Shown here piece by piece: positions 48,820-59,469 of a stretch of 64,000 nucleotides of DNA (its first letter is position 1; each line of letters opens with the position of its first letter). The translations under genes and the position numbers were made by a program. Source of the DNA: Armillaria gallica (Eukaryota; Basidiomycota; Agaricomycetes; Agaricales; Physalacriaceae); NCBI GenBank assembly GCA_037576215.1, contig JBANDB010000001.1, positions 3,472,001-3,536,000 of the forward strand. Reading direction: 5' to 3'. Under the pieces are notes generated by a model. It worked only from the letters and a program-made list of their open reading frames with translations, did no database searches and was not told the DNA's origin.

Positions 48820-50390
48820 ATGAAGCCTTCACTGTCAATTTTCCGTGAAGTCCTGTATCGTCTTCCTCCTACAATTGCACGTCTTCAGCATGAGGCAGTA
48901 AACCCTGACGCGACCCTGTCAGTAGATGGATTCATCAAGTCTATACGGCGCCAGAAACGAGTATCTTTCGCCGTCCTTAGTGATGGGAGTCATGCCCAAG
49001 GCATCCAGGCGGTATTTCTTGATACCTCTTTAACAGACGGGTGTGTTCACCTTTTTAGTATTATATATTCATATCTTGATCTGATTGCCAGACTGTAGAC
49101 TGACGAACGGGACGAGTGTACGCCTCACTGGCAAGATTAAGGACAGCCCTGGCCAGAAACAGGATAGAGAGCTCTTGGTCGACGGCGTAGAGATCCTAGG
49201 AGGATGTGATCCTGAGGTATCTCTCATGTTTTCGCGCGCTGATCATTTTTCTCAATTCTACAGATTTATCCCATACAAAAGCAGGCGCTTTCGACAGAAT
49301 ATCTACGCGAAAACATGCATTTGCGGGCACGGACAGACAATGTTAGCGCCATGCTAAGGCTGCGTAGCCGTCTCATGCACTCCGTAATGAATTACTTCAA
49401 TGTACGGTCTCGTCCTCTCCTCCATGATTCCTTCTCATCAATGTGGCTCAGACTCAAGGATTTTACTTCACCCACACTCCCATACTCACGGGCAATGATG
49501 CTGAGGGAGCCGGAGAAACTTTTCGTCTGGCACAGTTCGCAGATCCACAACCTGACAGACCAAATGAGACCTCTGAATTCTTTGGTCACCCTGCACATCT
49601 TACGGTATCCTCGCAGCTTCATCTTGAGGCGTTAGCATCGGGTCTGTCTCGTGTATACACACTCTCCCCATGTTTTCGTGCCGAGCGATCGCAGACGAAC
49701 CGACATCTAGCCGAGTTCTGGATGCTGGAAGCCGAGTGGATGGACGTCAATCGAGAGGGTGTTCAAGGTATCTGTGGGCTCGTGGAGGATAGTGTAAAAT
49801 CCTACGCGTCCGATGTCATAGGTGGTCAAGATGTCGAGGTCCTCTGGAAGGACGTAGAAGATGTACGGAGGAAGACCTTGGTGGATTCACTCTCCAAAAC
49901 ATGGGCTAGAATGACATACGGAGATGCCATCAAGGCTCTTCAGGACGCCAAAAATGTCAAGTTCGAGTTCGAACCTCGGTGGGGACGCACACTTCAGAGC
50001 GAGCATGAAAAATGGCTTTCTGAAACCTTCGTTGGGGGACCTTTGTTCATCACAGATTATCCAGGGAACCTAAAGCCCTTCTACATGCGAGCGAATGAGG
50101 ATGGTGAAACAGTAGGCTGCTTCGACCTGATAGTACCTTACGTTGGAGAGCTCGTGGGAGGCTCGGTCAGGGAAGAACGGGTGGACGTACTAGAGTCCAA
50201 AATGAGAAAAGATGGTTTGGGATTGGGAAAGCATGAATATGGGTGGTACTCCGATCTCAGACGATATGGTGGTTCTCCCCACGTAGGTTTCGGTATGGGA
50301 TTTGAACGGCTGGTAGCCTGGTTGGGGGGGATTGACAACGTCAGAGAATGTGTGCCCATGCCCAGATGGGCGTCTAAAATGTTGCTATAG
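48820..50390 (+). CDS. Asparaginyl-tRNA synthetase, probably mitochondrial (SLM5-like)
   Basis: This class II aminoacyl-tRNA synthetase charges tRNA-Asn. The N-terminus MKPSLSIFREVLYRLPPTIA is amphipathic and basic, suiting mitochondrial import. An OB-fold region (FIKSIRRQKRVSFAVLSDGS, TGKIKDSPG) is followed by the catalytic core: RARTDNVSAMLRLRSRLMHS, TQGFYFTHTPILTGNDAEGA, motif 2 SPCFRAERSQTNRHLAEFWM, DLIVPYVGELVGGSVREERV and motif 3 HVGFGMGFERLVAWLGGI. It ends CVPMPRWASKMLL. Three or four introns. The cytosolic AsnRS usually has a longer N-terminus, so the mitochondrial form is favoured. Confidence 0.88.
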
Positions 50391-51137
50391 CTATAGGTGT
50401 AGTCCCCTTCATTTCTCGCAGCAGCAACTTGCCCTGACGATTTTACGTGGCTGCTCTATCGATACATTTCCTATCCCCGATACTTGGTACAATTCTTGAT
50501 CATCAATTCATCCTGACTCAGACTATTGCCCGGTGTTCTGGTATTCTGGATTGTTACCTCCGGGAAGGAGTACTCAGTTTAATCGGATCGCGATGATAAC
50601 CTCCAGAAACGGCATGACGGCGGTCCAAGATCGCAATTTCCCTAGGATACCGGATCTTTTTTGATCTCTCCAGTAGGTAGCCGTAGGACATCTTCACAAT
50701 GGTTACCAATGCTAGCAGAACCCAATCGATCGTTTCAGCGAAACGGTATTCCTACCTAGCAGCACCTGGACGCGAATACACGCAAACGTTAAGAAGGCAA
50801 GCACCCATATAATTCGTCGTTCTGGATACCCGCGCTCCCCGTAAGGACCTGAAGAGAATTGGGCTGACGCCCAAAGGGCTCCATCCATGGAATGATATGA
50901 TACCTGCTTCTTCTTCTCCAGGGGCGACCCGGTACTCGCAAGAACGGGTCTTCCTCCTCACCATCATGACAGCCTAGCACCAAAGGCCAGGGGAAACGGG
51001 GAATCACTGTAGGGTCACGAGGAACGAGTTTTTTTCAGGCGCTCACTTGGAAGGTCATGGTACAACGGCTGAATTCAGAAAACACAGAGAAGTATAGAAA
51101 AAAGACGAACACAAAGACAGCCAAACATCTATGCATC
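50391..51137. other. Intergenic region with no recognisable gene
   Basis: Convergent intergenic stretch of 0.75 kb between AsnRS and SmD1. Small minus-strand frames at 50752-51007 show no known motif. Confidence 0.4.
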
Positions 51138-51629
51138 CTAGAACCCCCTTCCTCTGCCTCGTCCACGTCCACGTCCAGGACCCCTTCCACGATCTCCAGG
51201 ACCGCCCCGAGGACCACCACGTCCACGGCCTCGAACGTCCTCCTTCTTCCTGCCTTTCGGCTTCGGCGCATCATCTACCAGCAGTGTATCCAACGGCAGC
51301 GCTTCAGGCAGCACGAAATACCGCACGTTGTTCCCCCGGATTGACAACGAGTCGAGCGTCGTCGGTTCCCTGTTTCGCGCAGTCATTTTTACAGTTTTCA
51401 AATGCGTGTTCATTTGCATATCAACACCTAGAATAAAAGATGAGTAGATAATATGGACATCGAGCAAGCAACGCACCGGTGATTGTGCCGTGCACGACTG
51501 AACCATTTTTGAGCTCAATCGTTACCGTCTCATTGTTCAGTTTCATTAGAAATCTGGAGGGAAAGGAGAGAAAGGATGAGTTCAGGAATGAATGCCGCCC
51601 CAGAGATGTGCTTGCCTGACGAGCTTCAT
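51138..51629 (-). CDS. SMD1: Small nuclear ribonucleoprotein Sm D1
   Basis: Sm D1 is one of seven Sm-ring proteins on spliceosomal U1, U2, U4 and U5 snRNAs. The protein starts [20 protein letters not shown] and continues through the Sm1 motif ([17 protein letters not shown]) and Sm2 motif ([19 protein letters not shown]), ending in an Arg-Gly-rich tail ([11 protein letters not shown]), a site of arginine methylation. Exon 1 is only 14 nt (51616-51629), and intron 1 begins with GCAAGC, so this is a GC-AG intron; a second ordinary intron lies at the GVDM junction. About 118 aa, the usual size. Confidence 0.95.
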
Positions 51630-52472
51630 GGTGAATTCGAGTTTTTATGGCCGTGCGTCGCGTTTGCCAAAGCAGTAGGGCCAGTGTTTGGTTTGCATCC
51701 AAACTAAGATAGCTACAAATAAGTACAACCTGATTCGGCTTGCACCGCCACAAGAGCGGCATTGACTCGGAACTTCGATTTCTCTGATGAGTGCAGCACA
51801 GGTAATATATTCGTACAAGTATTATTTCTCCCCTATAAAATTTAAGAAATAGTGTCCCCTCCTGAACAAGTCGGTTTACAGTCCAGTAACGGCGCAACAT
51901 TTTTCCGCCACCCTCCTTCAAGCACCGAGAGAATCCCAGGACCCCGAGAGCACGTAACGGCCCAGAAAAATATCCCAGCATCTCCTCGCGTCCTAGAGTC
52001 ATAGAACTTATCAGTAGTTAGCCCGACTCCAACGTTAAACCTGATGCTTACCTCCTTAAAGATTCGCATCCCAAACCTGACGACTACTGACCCACTCTCA
52101 ACCTCAACCATTGCATACTCGAGCCAAGCTGGTCGAGACTCATGATAGCAGTGTGTCGAGCCTCCCAGACGGTCAGTGTACAACCCCTTGTCATCAAGTC
52201 ACCATACCTGGAGACGACGGCGCTCATCTTCGTCGCGCTGAAGACCAATCAGCCTCGAGAAGAGATTTGGCTATCTTTGAACTCGCCTTGATGGCCATCG
52301 CAGACATGAGAAGACTTAGCAACTTCATAGCGCTTGGTCGTCGACAGTGGAAGGTCGAAAGATAAACGTCACCGCGCTAATAGTCTTTTATCTTGTACGG
52401 TAGCTTGACATTCAACCCGGGCCCTAATGCGGTGAGGTCTTTCCTACGAGTTGTTGGTTGTAAGAACAGTGA
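51630..52472. other. Unassigned stretch, possible fragmentary exons
   Basis: Minus-strand segments such as 52203-52270 (SRLIGLQRDEDERRRLQ) and 52100-52160 (ARHTAIMSLDQLGSSMQW) look coding-like, but no consistent model could be built from them. They may belong to a small unrecognised gene divergent from its neighbours. Confidence 0.25.
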
Positions 52473-52954
52473 TTAGTTTCGCTTCATTCCTTGGGGCATC
52501 ACACCATGGTCTGCGGCCGGCGCCATGGAAAGTGGGTAAAATCCTGAGGCGCGCGCCGGTCACACGCATCTAGGGAAGGCATATTTTGATCCGTCCGAGT
52601 ACCTTTCTTGTGGAGCTGCAAGGAGATTGAACCCAGGTCGTTGAAATACTGAGCAACAGCCGAAGCCTCGACATCGAGGACAAGGAGCAGCGGTTTACCG
52701 CAGTCCTGGGACCCTCTATCCACCTGATCAACGAAAAAATATGAAGATGTTCACAAGAGTAGAGAAAGGGTCATTGTTCGTGCTCTGGATATCGCATACA
52801 GGGCCCAGCACCATAGAATCGCTCCACGATGATCGACAGCATATATAACCTGGACTATGTCGATTCTGGTGACCGAAATGACTTGACGACATCGTTACAA
52901 AGCCGTCCGTACCCGGAAGTTTTGATCACGAATGTCGCAGAGTTGCTCGGTCAT
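52473..52954 (-). CDS. Small unknown protein, model tentative
   Basis: A plausible start (MTEQLCDIRDQNFR) at 52954 is followed by an intron of roughly 200 nt, an exon with KPLLLVLDVEASAVAQYF and NDLGSISLQLHKK, a second intron and a last exon reading GFYPLSMAPAADHGVMPQGM then KRN. The last two exons join in frame with good splice sites (donor GTACTCGG), which supports coding. The first exon is less certain. No family is recognised; about 75-80 aa in this model. Confidence 0.4.
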
Positions 52955-53324
52955 GGTGGTGGCGCACGACCAAGGCTTTCGTTTCGTTTAAGAGGACATT
53001 TGAAGATGTCTCGTCCATGATACTTATACCAGCGGTTTGTCCGAGTCGGGATGGAAAATCGTCGACAGAGGACAAATGCACAAAGATAGCTCCAAAATAT
53101 GGCTGGCGCTGATGTGCCAGTCTCAAATTTGCAACGGAGAGTGGTAATGAACAAGTGGTTTCCAATGGACTGAACGAGTACAGATAGAGACTGAAACATA
53201 TGTTACACCGCTGCAGGGAGAGCGAGAAGACAAAACACATACCTAATATACCCTTGCATCACTATACAACCACGATCTAATAATATTACAGTCGACACCA
53301 TCACCCAAAAGACTGAAGTTAAGG

Positions 53325-53652
53325 TCAGCGGGCCTCGAATTGCACCACTGAAACGAAGTGTCAATCCAAATAAAATGAAGGAAACAGCGCATCGACGTAC
53401 TCCGCTTTGTTCTTTTCTTGTACATGATTCGATGCCCGCATTCTCTGCAACGAATAGGCTCTCGAGACTTGATCTCGTTTTTTGCACCACAATCTGCCCA
53501 GCACGGTGTTTAGAACGGGAGGGAAAAGAGGACAGCTAGTTCGTACCGGCACACAGGTACTCCATATCTTTGATGAGAAGGGGTGGTAGGGTGTACGTGG
53601 GCTGGCCGCCGGAGGGTGTGCTGCTCCCGAATTGTTGTTGTTGTTGACTCAT
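53325..53652 (-). CDS. RPB12: RNA polymerase subunit RPABC4/RPB12, shared by Pol I, II and III
   Basis: The conserved C-terminal domain reads KDMEYLCAG, then [38 protein letters not shown], with the zinc-binding CxxC and CxxC arrangement of this subunit. A Gln/Ser/Pro-rich N-terminal extension of about 30 residues ([18 protein letters not shown]) precedes it. Three exons; the last contributes only the final residues MVQFEAR. The Cys pairs fall on both sides of intron 1. About 77 aa, complete. Confidence 0.93.
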
Positions 53653-54073
53653 GGTACTGGAGGATTGAGCGGATCTCGGTCGGCAGAGCGCGAAAGTGAA
53701 AGGAAGAGAACGAGACTCAAAATTTCCCACGCCCATTCCACTGTTTCTGCACCGCTTCCCACCAGCACAATGTCTTTGAAAAGTAAAAGTCCTCTATCAC
53801 TCAGTGGGGGCATTTGCTTTGTTGTGTATCCTCGACGTTCCATCGTACTGCTACCAGAGCCGTCAAATTAGTCGCCATAGTGCTTGCTCCACCAAAATTC
53901 TCAAGAATCCTAATGACTAGTACTGGTGTCGGCAACTCGAACCGTGGCACTGCTATCAATGATTCTGCCCAAGTTCTGCCGTCCAAGCAGGATCCGTGTT
54001 TATCCGTCGGCATTCTGCGTGTAGTGTCCGCAGCCGGATTCCACGGCCTGCAGAATCGCTGATTAATACCACC
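53653..54073. other. Divergent intergenic region between RPB12 and the EthD-like gene
   Basis: 421 bp of shared upstream sequence. Overlapping short frames on both strands show no family resemblance. Confidence 0.4.
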
Positions 54074-54826
54074 ATGTCAACACCACCCCAAGGACTTGTC
54101 CTCATTCTTGCTGAGAACGGTCCGGCCATCGCTGATGATCGCTTCAACGGTGAGCCTAGTTATCGTACTATTGTAGAGTGGAGCTGATTGATGTTCCTTT
54201 GCGAAGATTGGTACAACAACGAGCATGCGCCTGCTCGTTTGACCGTACCTGGGTACATCACCGCAACCCGTTATCAGGCGACAGATTCCCAAAGGCCCAC
54301 CTACCTCACTGTATACGATATCTCCAGCCCTGACGTCGCAGACTGCCCCGAGTTTCAGGCACTCAAGCACAAGGCTTCAGACAATGAGAAGGACATTATG
54401 CCGAAGATCCAGTTTCTCAGCCGCAGGATCTATCAAGCAATTGGTACCTTCACCCATCCGGCTTCTGTGCCTTCGTCTTTCCCTGGGAAATATGTCTTGA
54501 CAGCTGAGCTTGAAGTGAAGGCAGAATTCGAAGAGGAGTTCAACAAATGGTTCAACGAGGAGCACCTGGGGTTATTGGAAAAGATTCCTGGTTGGCTCAG
54601 AGGTAGACGTTATTCACTGGTGACGTCGACTAGCCGCGGAGAAGCTGTCGGAAAGCCTGTCTTCAAGTATCTTGCTGTGCATGATTTTGACAATGGAGAT
54701 TTCTTGAAGACTCCGGAATGGGCAGCGGCGATTGATACGCCTTGGAGAACGAAGGTCATGGAGGGTGTTCTTGGTGTGGAGGTCCGTCAGTTCGAACTCA
54801 ACAAGATTATGGAAAAACCTTTGTAG
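54074..54826 (+). CDS. EthD-like dimeric alpha-beta barrel protein
   Basis: Two exons encode about 230 residues. The sequence holds two copies of a ferredoxin-like fold: the first has DWYNNEHAPARLTVPGYITA and TYLTVYDISSPDV, the second YVLTAELEVKAEFEEEFNKW followed by FNEEHLGLLEKIPGWLRGRR and KYLAVHDFDNGDFLKTPEW. The paired pattern W-[FY]-N-x-E-H is typical of EthD-type and related small alpha-beta barrel proteins, which often act in aromatic or polyketide metabolism. The precise reaction is unknown. The intron at 54151-54208 joins at an N-D codon pair. Confidence 0.75.
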
Positions 54827-55369
54827 CGAGTCCGGTTTTCCACATCATCTCTGATGGAACACGCTAACCTCTTCGATTCACAGAATGTATTGAGTCAATT
54901 GTATATCACAATCACGTTCAGTTGAACGTTAACTCTCCATGGAGCATCGCTGACTTGACCCTTCATCTCAAGAGGTTTTTTCTCATTGATTGCTTCTATC
55001 GATCGCATGCCTTTCACACGCCTGCCTCAAAAAAACATCTTTTGACATTTTTTCCGCCATTCAAATCTTATCTGATAACGTCTAGACCAACTGAAGGCCT
55101 TTGTAACTTGGTCTTCTGACATTCCCACCGGGGCTTGTTTTCGTGTCGCCTTCAGGCACACAAGTCATCCCCCCAAGATGATTTATTTATGGCGCAAGAT
55201 AACGGTATGCCTTCTATCTGATAAGGAATTCATTCAATTGCAGGATGGATTTTGTTCACTTAGAGCGCTGTCGACACAAGTAATCGGCCCTAAATGACTC
55301 CAAGCGTAGGTTTTTTTCCCAGCACATCTGTATTTAAGTCCGTCATGGAAGGCGTTGACATGAAAATTC
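54827..55369. other. Intergenic region upstream of the ferric reductase
   Basis: No gene seen in 543 bp. It was not possible to pick out a GATA-type iron regulatory site with confidence. Confidence 0.4.
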
Positions 55370-57733
55370 ATGAGAATGTCTTTCGTCACCACTTCCTCTG
55401 CCAACCAACTCCTCGATGCCATCGTCGCGGCACAGACAGTGGATCCTGATCGAATAATTCGCATAGGTCGCGCGGCGGAGTATCCCAAGCAAGTATGGTA
55501 CTTTATCGCTAGCTTCATTGCTCTTGTTTCGCTCTGTCATTGTCTCTCTCTCGTATACACGTATACCCGTACATTAAAGCCCGCATCAAAGGGTATCGCT
55601 CCTCGCGGACGTGTTTCGCTTCTACGACTACCTCATGCGCTTGTGGAGCTCTTCAGAATCGTCGCATTCCGCTGTACGATCCCTGTCGGACAATCGCATA
55701 GTCTCAACGTTGCAGAGGTCTTTCTGACTGCAGCATACATCGCAGTCGTTTTCACGTGGTCTTTGATTAACTGTACGCCGAGTCTTTTGGTCATGTTCTG
55801 AAGACCGATGTTGTCTTTGCAGCTACCGCCACAACGGGACTCAAGCTTGACCCGAAGTATTGGGCGAATACCGCCGGTAATATTGCCGCGTCTCAGCTCT
55901 CATTACTTGTCGCGCTTGGCATGAAGAACAACATCTTCTCCTGTGAGCACTCGGCTTTGTCCATGATGTCGCTCCAAAGCTTACAGGAATCTAGTCTTAA
56001 CAGGTATTAGTTTCGATAAGGTATGCCTATGCGGTCCAAGCTGTAAAATTACCTTCATCATGTTTTCCCAGTTGAATTATCTGCACCGAATGGTTGCAAG
56101 AGTGTTATGCGTGCTCATATGGGTACACGCGGGGGGGAGGGTGCATTGCTTCTTTCTACAGTTATAGACTCGTGCTGATAGGTGTGCTGAACAGATAAAG
56201 CTAGGGTATGTATGCGCTGTCGTCGCACTGGGGTCTCATTCAACGTTAATCCTTTCCTAGCCTCGCAGGCGCTGTAACGTGGGATCATCCTTGGGTTCAA
56301 TGCGGTCTTCTCGCTGGTGTGTCGTTGACATTACTTAGCCTCGTCTCCGTTCGTCCCATCAGAGATGCGGGCTATGAGGTCTTCAAGGTTGTCCATCTTG
56401 CTTTTGCTTCGTAAGTGATTTATTTTCCTTCTTGCCCTTCATGGCACTGAAAGACTTCAGCATATTCATTCTCAGCGCCTATTTTCACTCTAATGGATTA
56501 GGGTAAGTTCTTTTCTGAATCCAGGTCTTCGCAACGAGGTAACATCAGTGTAGACTTGGATATTATGTATGGCCCTCTATCCTCCTCTGGGGTCTCGACC
56601 GCTTCCTTCGTGCCCTACGTCTCTTTCTATTCACCTCTAAGGCCACCTTAAACGGTAACGCCACGGTTGACGTCCTTTCCTCCCACTTTCTGCGCCTCAA
56701 TGTGGTGAAGCCTAAATTTCTTCGTTGGGCTCCTGGACAGAGTGTTTACCTTACCATTCCTGGCGTCTCCTTGATCCAAACACACCCTTTCACAATCTCT
56801 GGAGTAGAGACCATCGACAGTAAAGAGAGACTGGTGTTTTTGATTCGCGTCCGGGATGGATTGACGAGGAGGCTATTGAACAAGGCTCAAGACGGCTACA
56901 AAGCCACGGTCTTCCTTGATGGTCCGTACAGCTCGCCGCCGTTGCTACGAGGTCATGAAAGGGTTATCTTGATTGCAGGTGAAGTAACTCGTTCTTCCGT
57001 AAAGCTTCATATCATTCTTATAGTTGCAAGGCGGTTCGGGCGTCGCGTTCACACTCCCTTTACTACTCGATGTCTTCAGGTGCGCCATTGTGCCCGAATT
57101 GTACTGATTGCAGCAACCAACTTGATATTTAGACAATGCAAAGCTGGTAAACCTCCATGTTCAAGAGTATTGTTTGTATGGGCTATCCGTGACGCCAGTA
57201 CGCAGCTTCTATTCAAGTACAGGACGGATCCACTGACATCAGTTAAGGTCACATATCATGGATTTCTGGATTGTTGCATGGCGCTTTAGACGGCGTCTCG
57301 AATATCGAGGTTGATATATATATTTACGTCACGGAGGGAGCGCAAGAAGCAGAAGGGGAATGGGATGACAATTCGGTGAGCATGGACCCCGAGGATAAAG
57401 CGGAGGAACTTCCGACGAGTTCCCAAGCCGGCATCAGCGACCCAAACATTAGTCGGTTTGTCACTATCAGTAAACGCCAGCGCCCAGACCTTACTGGTAT
57501 CATTGACCGGGAGCTGAGTGTATGCAGCGGAGGGACGATCAGTATTAATGGTTCGTAATCGTCTCGTCTCGTCTCGTCTTGGGCCAATGCTGACTTGACT
57601 AGTTTGTGGGACCACGGCTTTGGCTGAAACCGTCCGATATGCTCTAAGGAAGCCCAGATGTATAGATATCATGAAGGGAGGTCCGAGTGTTGTATTGCAT
57701 GTGGAAGCTTTTGGAAGTGCCGTCAGCATTTGA
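55370..57733 (+). CDS. Ferric reductase, FRE/FRP family transmembrane flavocytochrome
   Basis: This plasma-membrane enzyme reduces ferric to ferrous iron with NADPH. The N-terminal helices (QVWYFIASFIALVSL, VFLTAAYIAVVFTWSLI) lead to the ferric_reduct domain: TTGLKLDPKYWANTAGNIAA, MKNNIFS, LTGISFDKLNYLHRMVARVL and IWVHAGG with bis-His heme ligands, then AFASIFILSAYFHSNGLGYY. The FAD part has QTHPFTISGV and the NADP part LIAGGSGVAFTLPLLLDVF. The C-terminus is VCGTTALAETVRYAL then VVLHVEAFGSAVSI. About ten introns; all key motifs are present. It is not beside a ferroxidase or permease, so the usual Fet3-Ftr1 pair is not in this window. Confidence 0.88.
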
Positions 57734-58212
57734 TTCAACCTGTTGGGATATTATGCTGATGCAATTCATGTAGTGACAGGTCCTCATGGTGGCTAGAAAG
57801 ACGAGTGATTTCGCTTGTGTTGCGCCTATCTGCATATGCCTAGTTGTTTTATTATGCAAAATGTTCATGGACGTATGACCGTGTCCTTTTAATATGGGTA
57901 ATCATCCGAAGTTGTCAAAGCCCACATAGTCGAACATCAGATTGGACTCTCGTTTCTCCGAAGCTGCAGACTGGATGTTCTGGAGGAATCAACAGGGACT
58001 GCGAATCGTGCAGCCTGTCAAGCTTGACTGATGGTGATACTGGAAACGTTTGTGGAGTCTCTCGTAGTCACCACATGCTTTCATATTGCGACACGAGGGT
58101 CTATCATCCATATTGAATTTGACTCCAGGCGGTCTGATAGTTCAGTCCAGATTCACCATTTCCGCTGCATAAATATTCAGTTCGCAGGTCTTTCTGTGGT
58201 TTGTCCCAGAAT
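57734..58212. other. Intergenic region with no recognisable gene
   Basis: Short frames only; contains the promoter of the GH25 gene. Confidence 0.4.
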
Positions 58213-59235
58213 ATGATTCTCTCCGCAGGACTGATCTTCTTGCTCTATTTTATTCATCCATCAGGATGTACGACTCTATCCAAACGAGCCTCACCCCAAG
58301 GAATCGACGTCTCGGGATATCAAACCAGTATTAATTGGAATCAGGTTGTCGCGAACGGCGTCTCCTTCGCTTATATCAAGGCTACCGAAGGAACAAGTGC
58401 GTCTTTTCTACAGTCTTTTGACTACGAAATATAACGACTTGTCAGCATACACCAGCCCTCAGTTCAGCCCTCAGTACATCGGGGCCACTAACGCTGGATT
58501 GATTCGCGGAGCATACCATTTCGCCCACCCTGATAGCAGCACAGGGGCTGCGCAGGCAAAGTTCTTTCTCGCCCATGGAGGTTGTTCCCGCAAAGTATCT
58601 TTCAGCGTCTAGCATTAAATTATTCTCAGGTGGCTGGTCAAGTGACGGGATAACACTCCCCGGCGCTCTAGACATTGAATGTATGCGTTTTTTAGTCTGA
58701 ATCTTCTACTTCAGTGATGACCTTGATCTTTAGACAACCCGAGCGGCAGTACTTGCTATGGTATGACGGCCGCAGCTATAGTCAGTTGGGTCACCGACTT
58801 CTCGAACACATACCACGCGGCTACCGGACGGTAAGGCATTCACAATGTACTATACTGAGATGAAGCTCAAAATCCCATCATTGTATAGATACCCAGGTCA
58901 CCTCATTTTGTATATACATTTGAGCTTATCCACTGAGGATGCTTCGAATTCCAGTGATCTATACGACTACTGATTGGTGGACTACGTGTGCCGGCAATAG
59001 CAAGGCCTTCGGAAGTACAAATCCTTTGTGGATTGCTAGGTATTCAAGTAGCATCGGGACCCTTCCAGCCGGTTGGAGGTAAGTGGTGCTGGACTTAGTG
59101 ATTCCTGCGCATTTAATGCTCTTATTTGGTAGTTATACTACGTTTTGGCAGTATGCTGATTCTGGACCAAATCCTGGGGACCAAGACATTTTCAACGGTG
59201 ATGCAGCTGGCCTGGCCAGGATGGCAAAGGGATAG
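58213..59235 (+). CDS. Secreted GH25 lysozyme (Chalaropsis-type muramidase)
   Basis: This enzyme cleaves the beta-1,4 bond in bacterial peptidoglycan. The N-terminal signal peptide is [19 protein letters not shown]. The mature part starts with the family motif [10 protein letters not shown], then [56 protein letters not shown], the catalytic ALDIEY segment, and [16 protein letters not shown], ending [20 protein letters not shown] and RMAKG. The active-site residues of the Asp-rich pattern are present. Five or six short introns. Fungal GH25 enzymes are known to be related to bacterial and phage ones. It would help in competition with, or feeding on, bacteria. Confidence 0.9.
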
Positions 59236-59469
59236 GAACACTGCACGTACTGTTGTCCCTACGATACTGTATTTTATATGCCAGAGTTGTTAACTATCAA
59301 GCGTTGATCCCCAGATTTGCTGCCTTGCTTTGAATACGTACGTACGAGCGACGCGACGGCCACGGAACTCCGGCCCGCGTGCCGACCGGACCGACCGGGT
59401 AACACATGGGAATCACCCTTAAATATGTTTGGACCCCAACCATGAAGGCATTCTTCCCTTCTGACCGCC

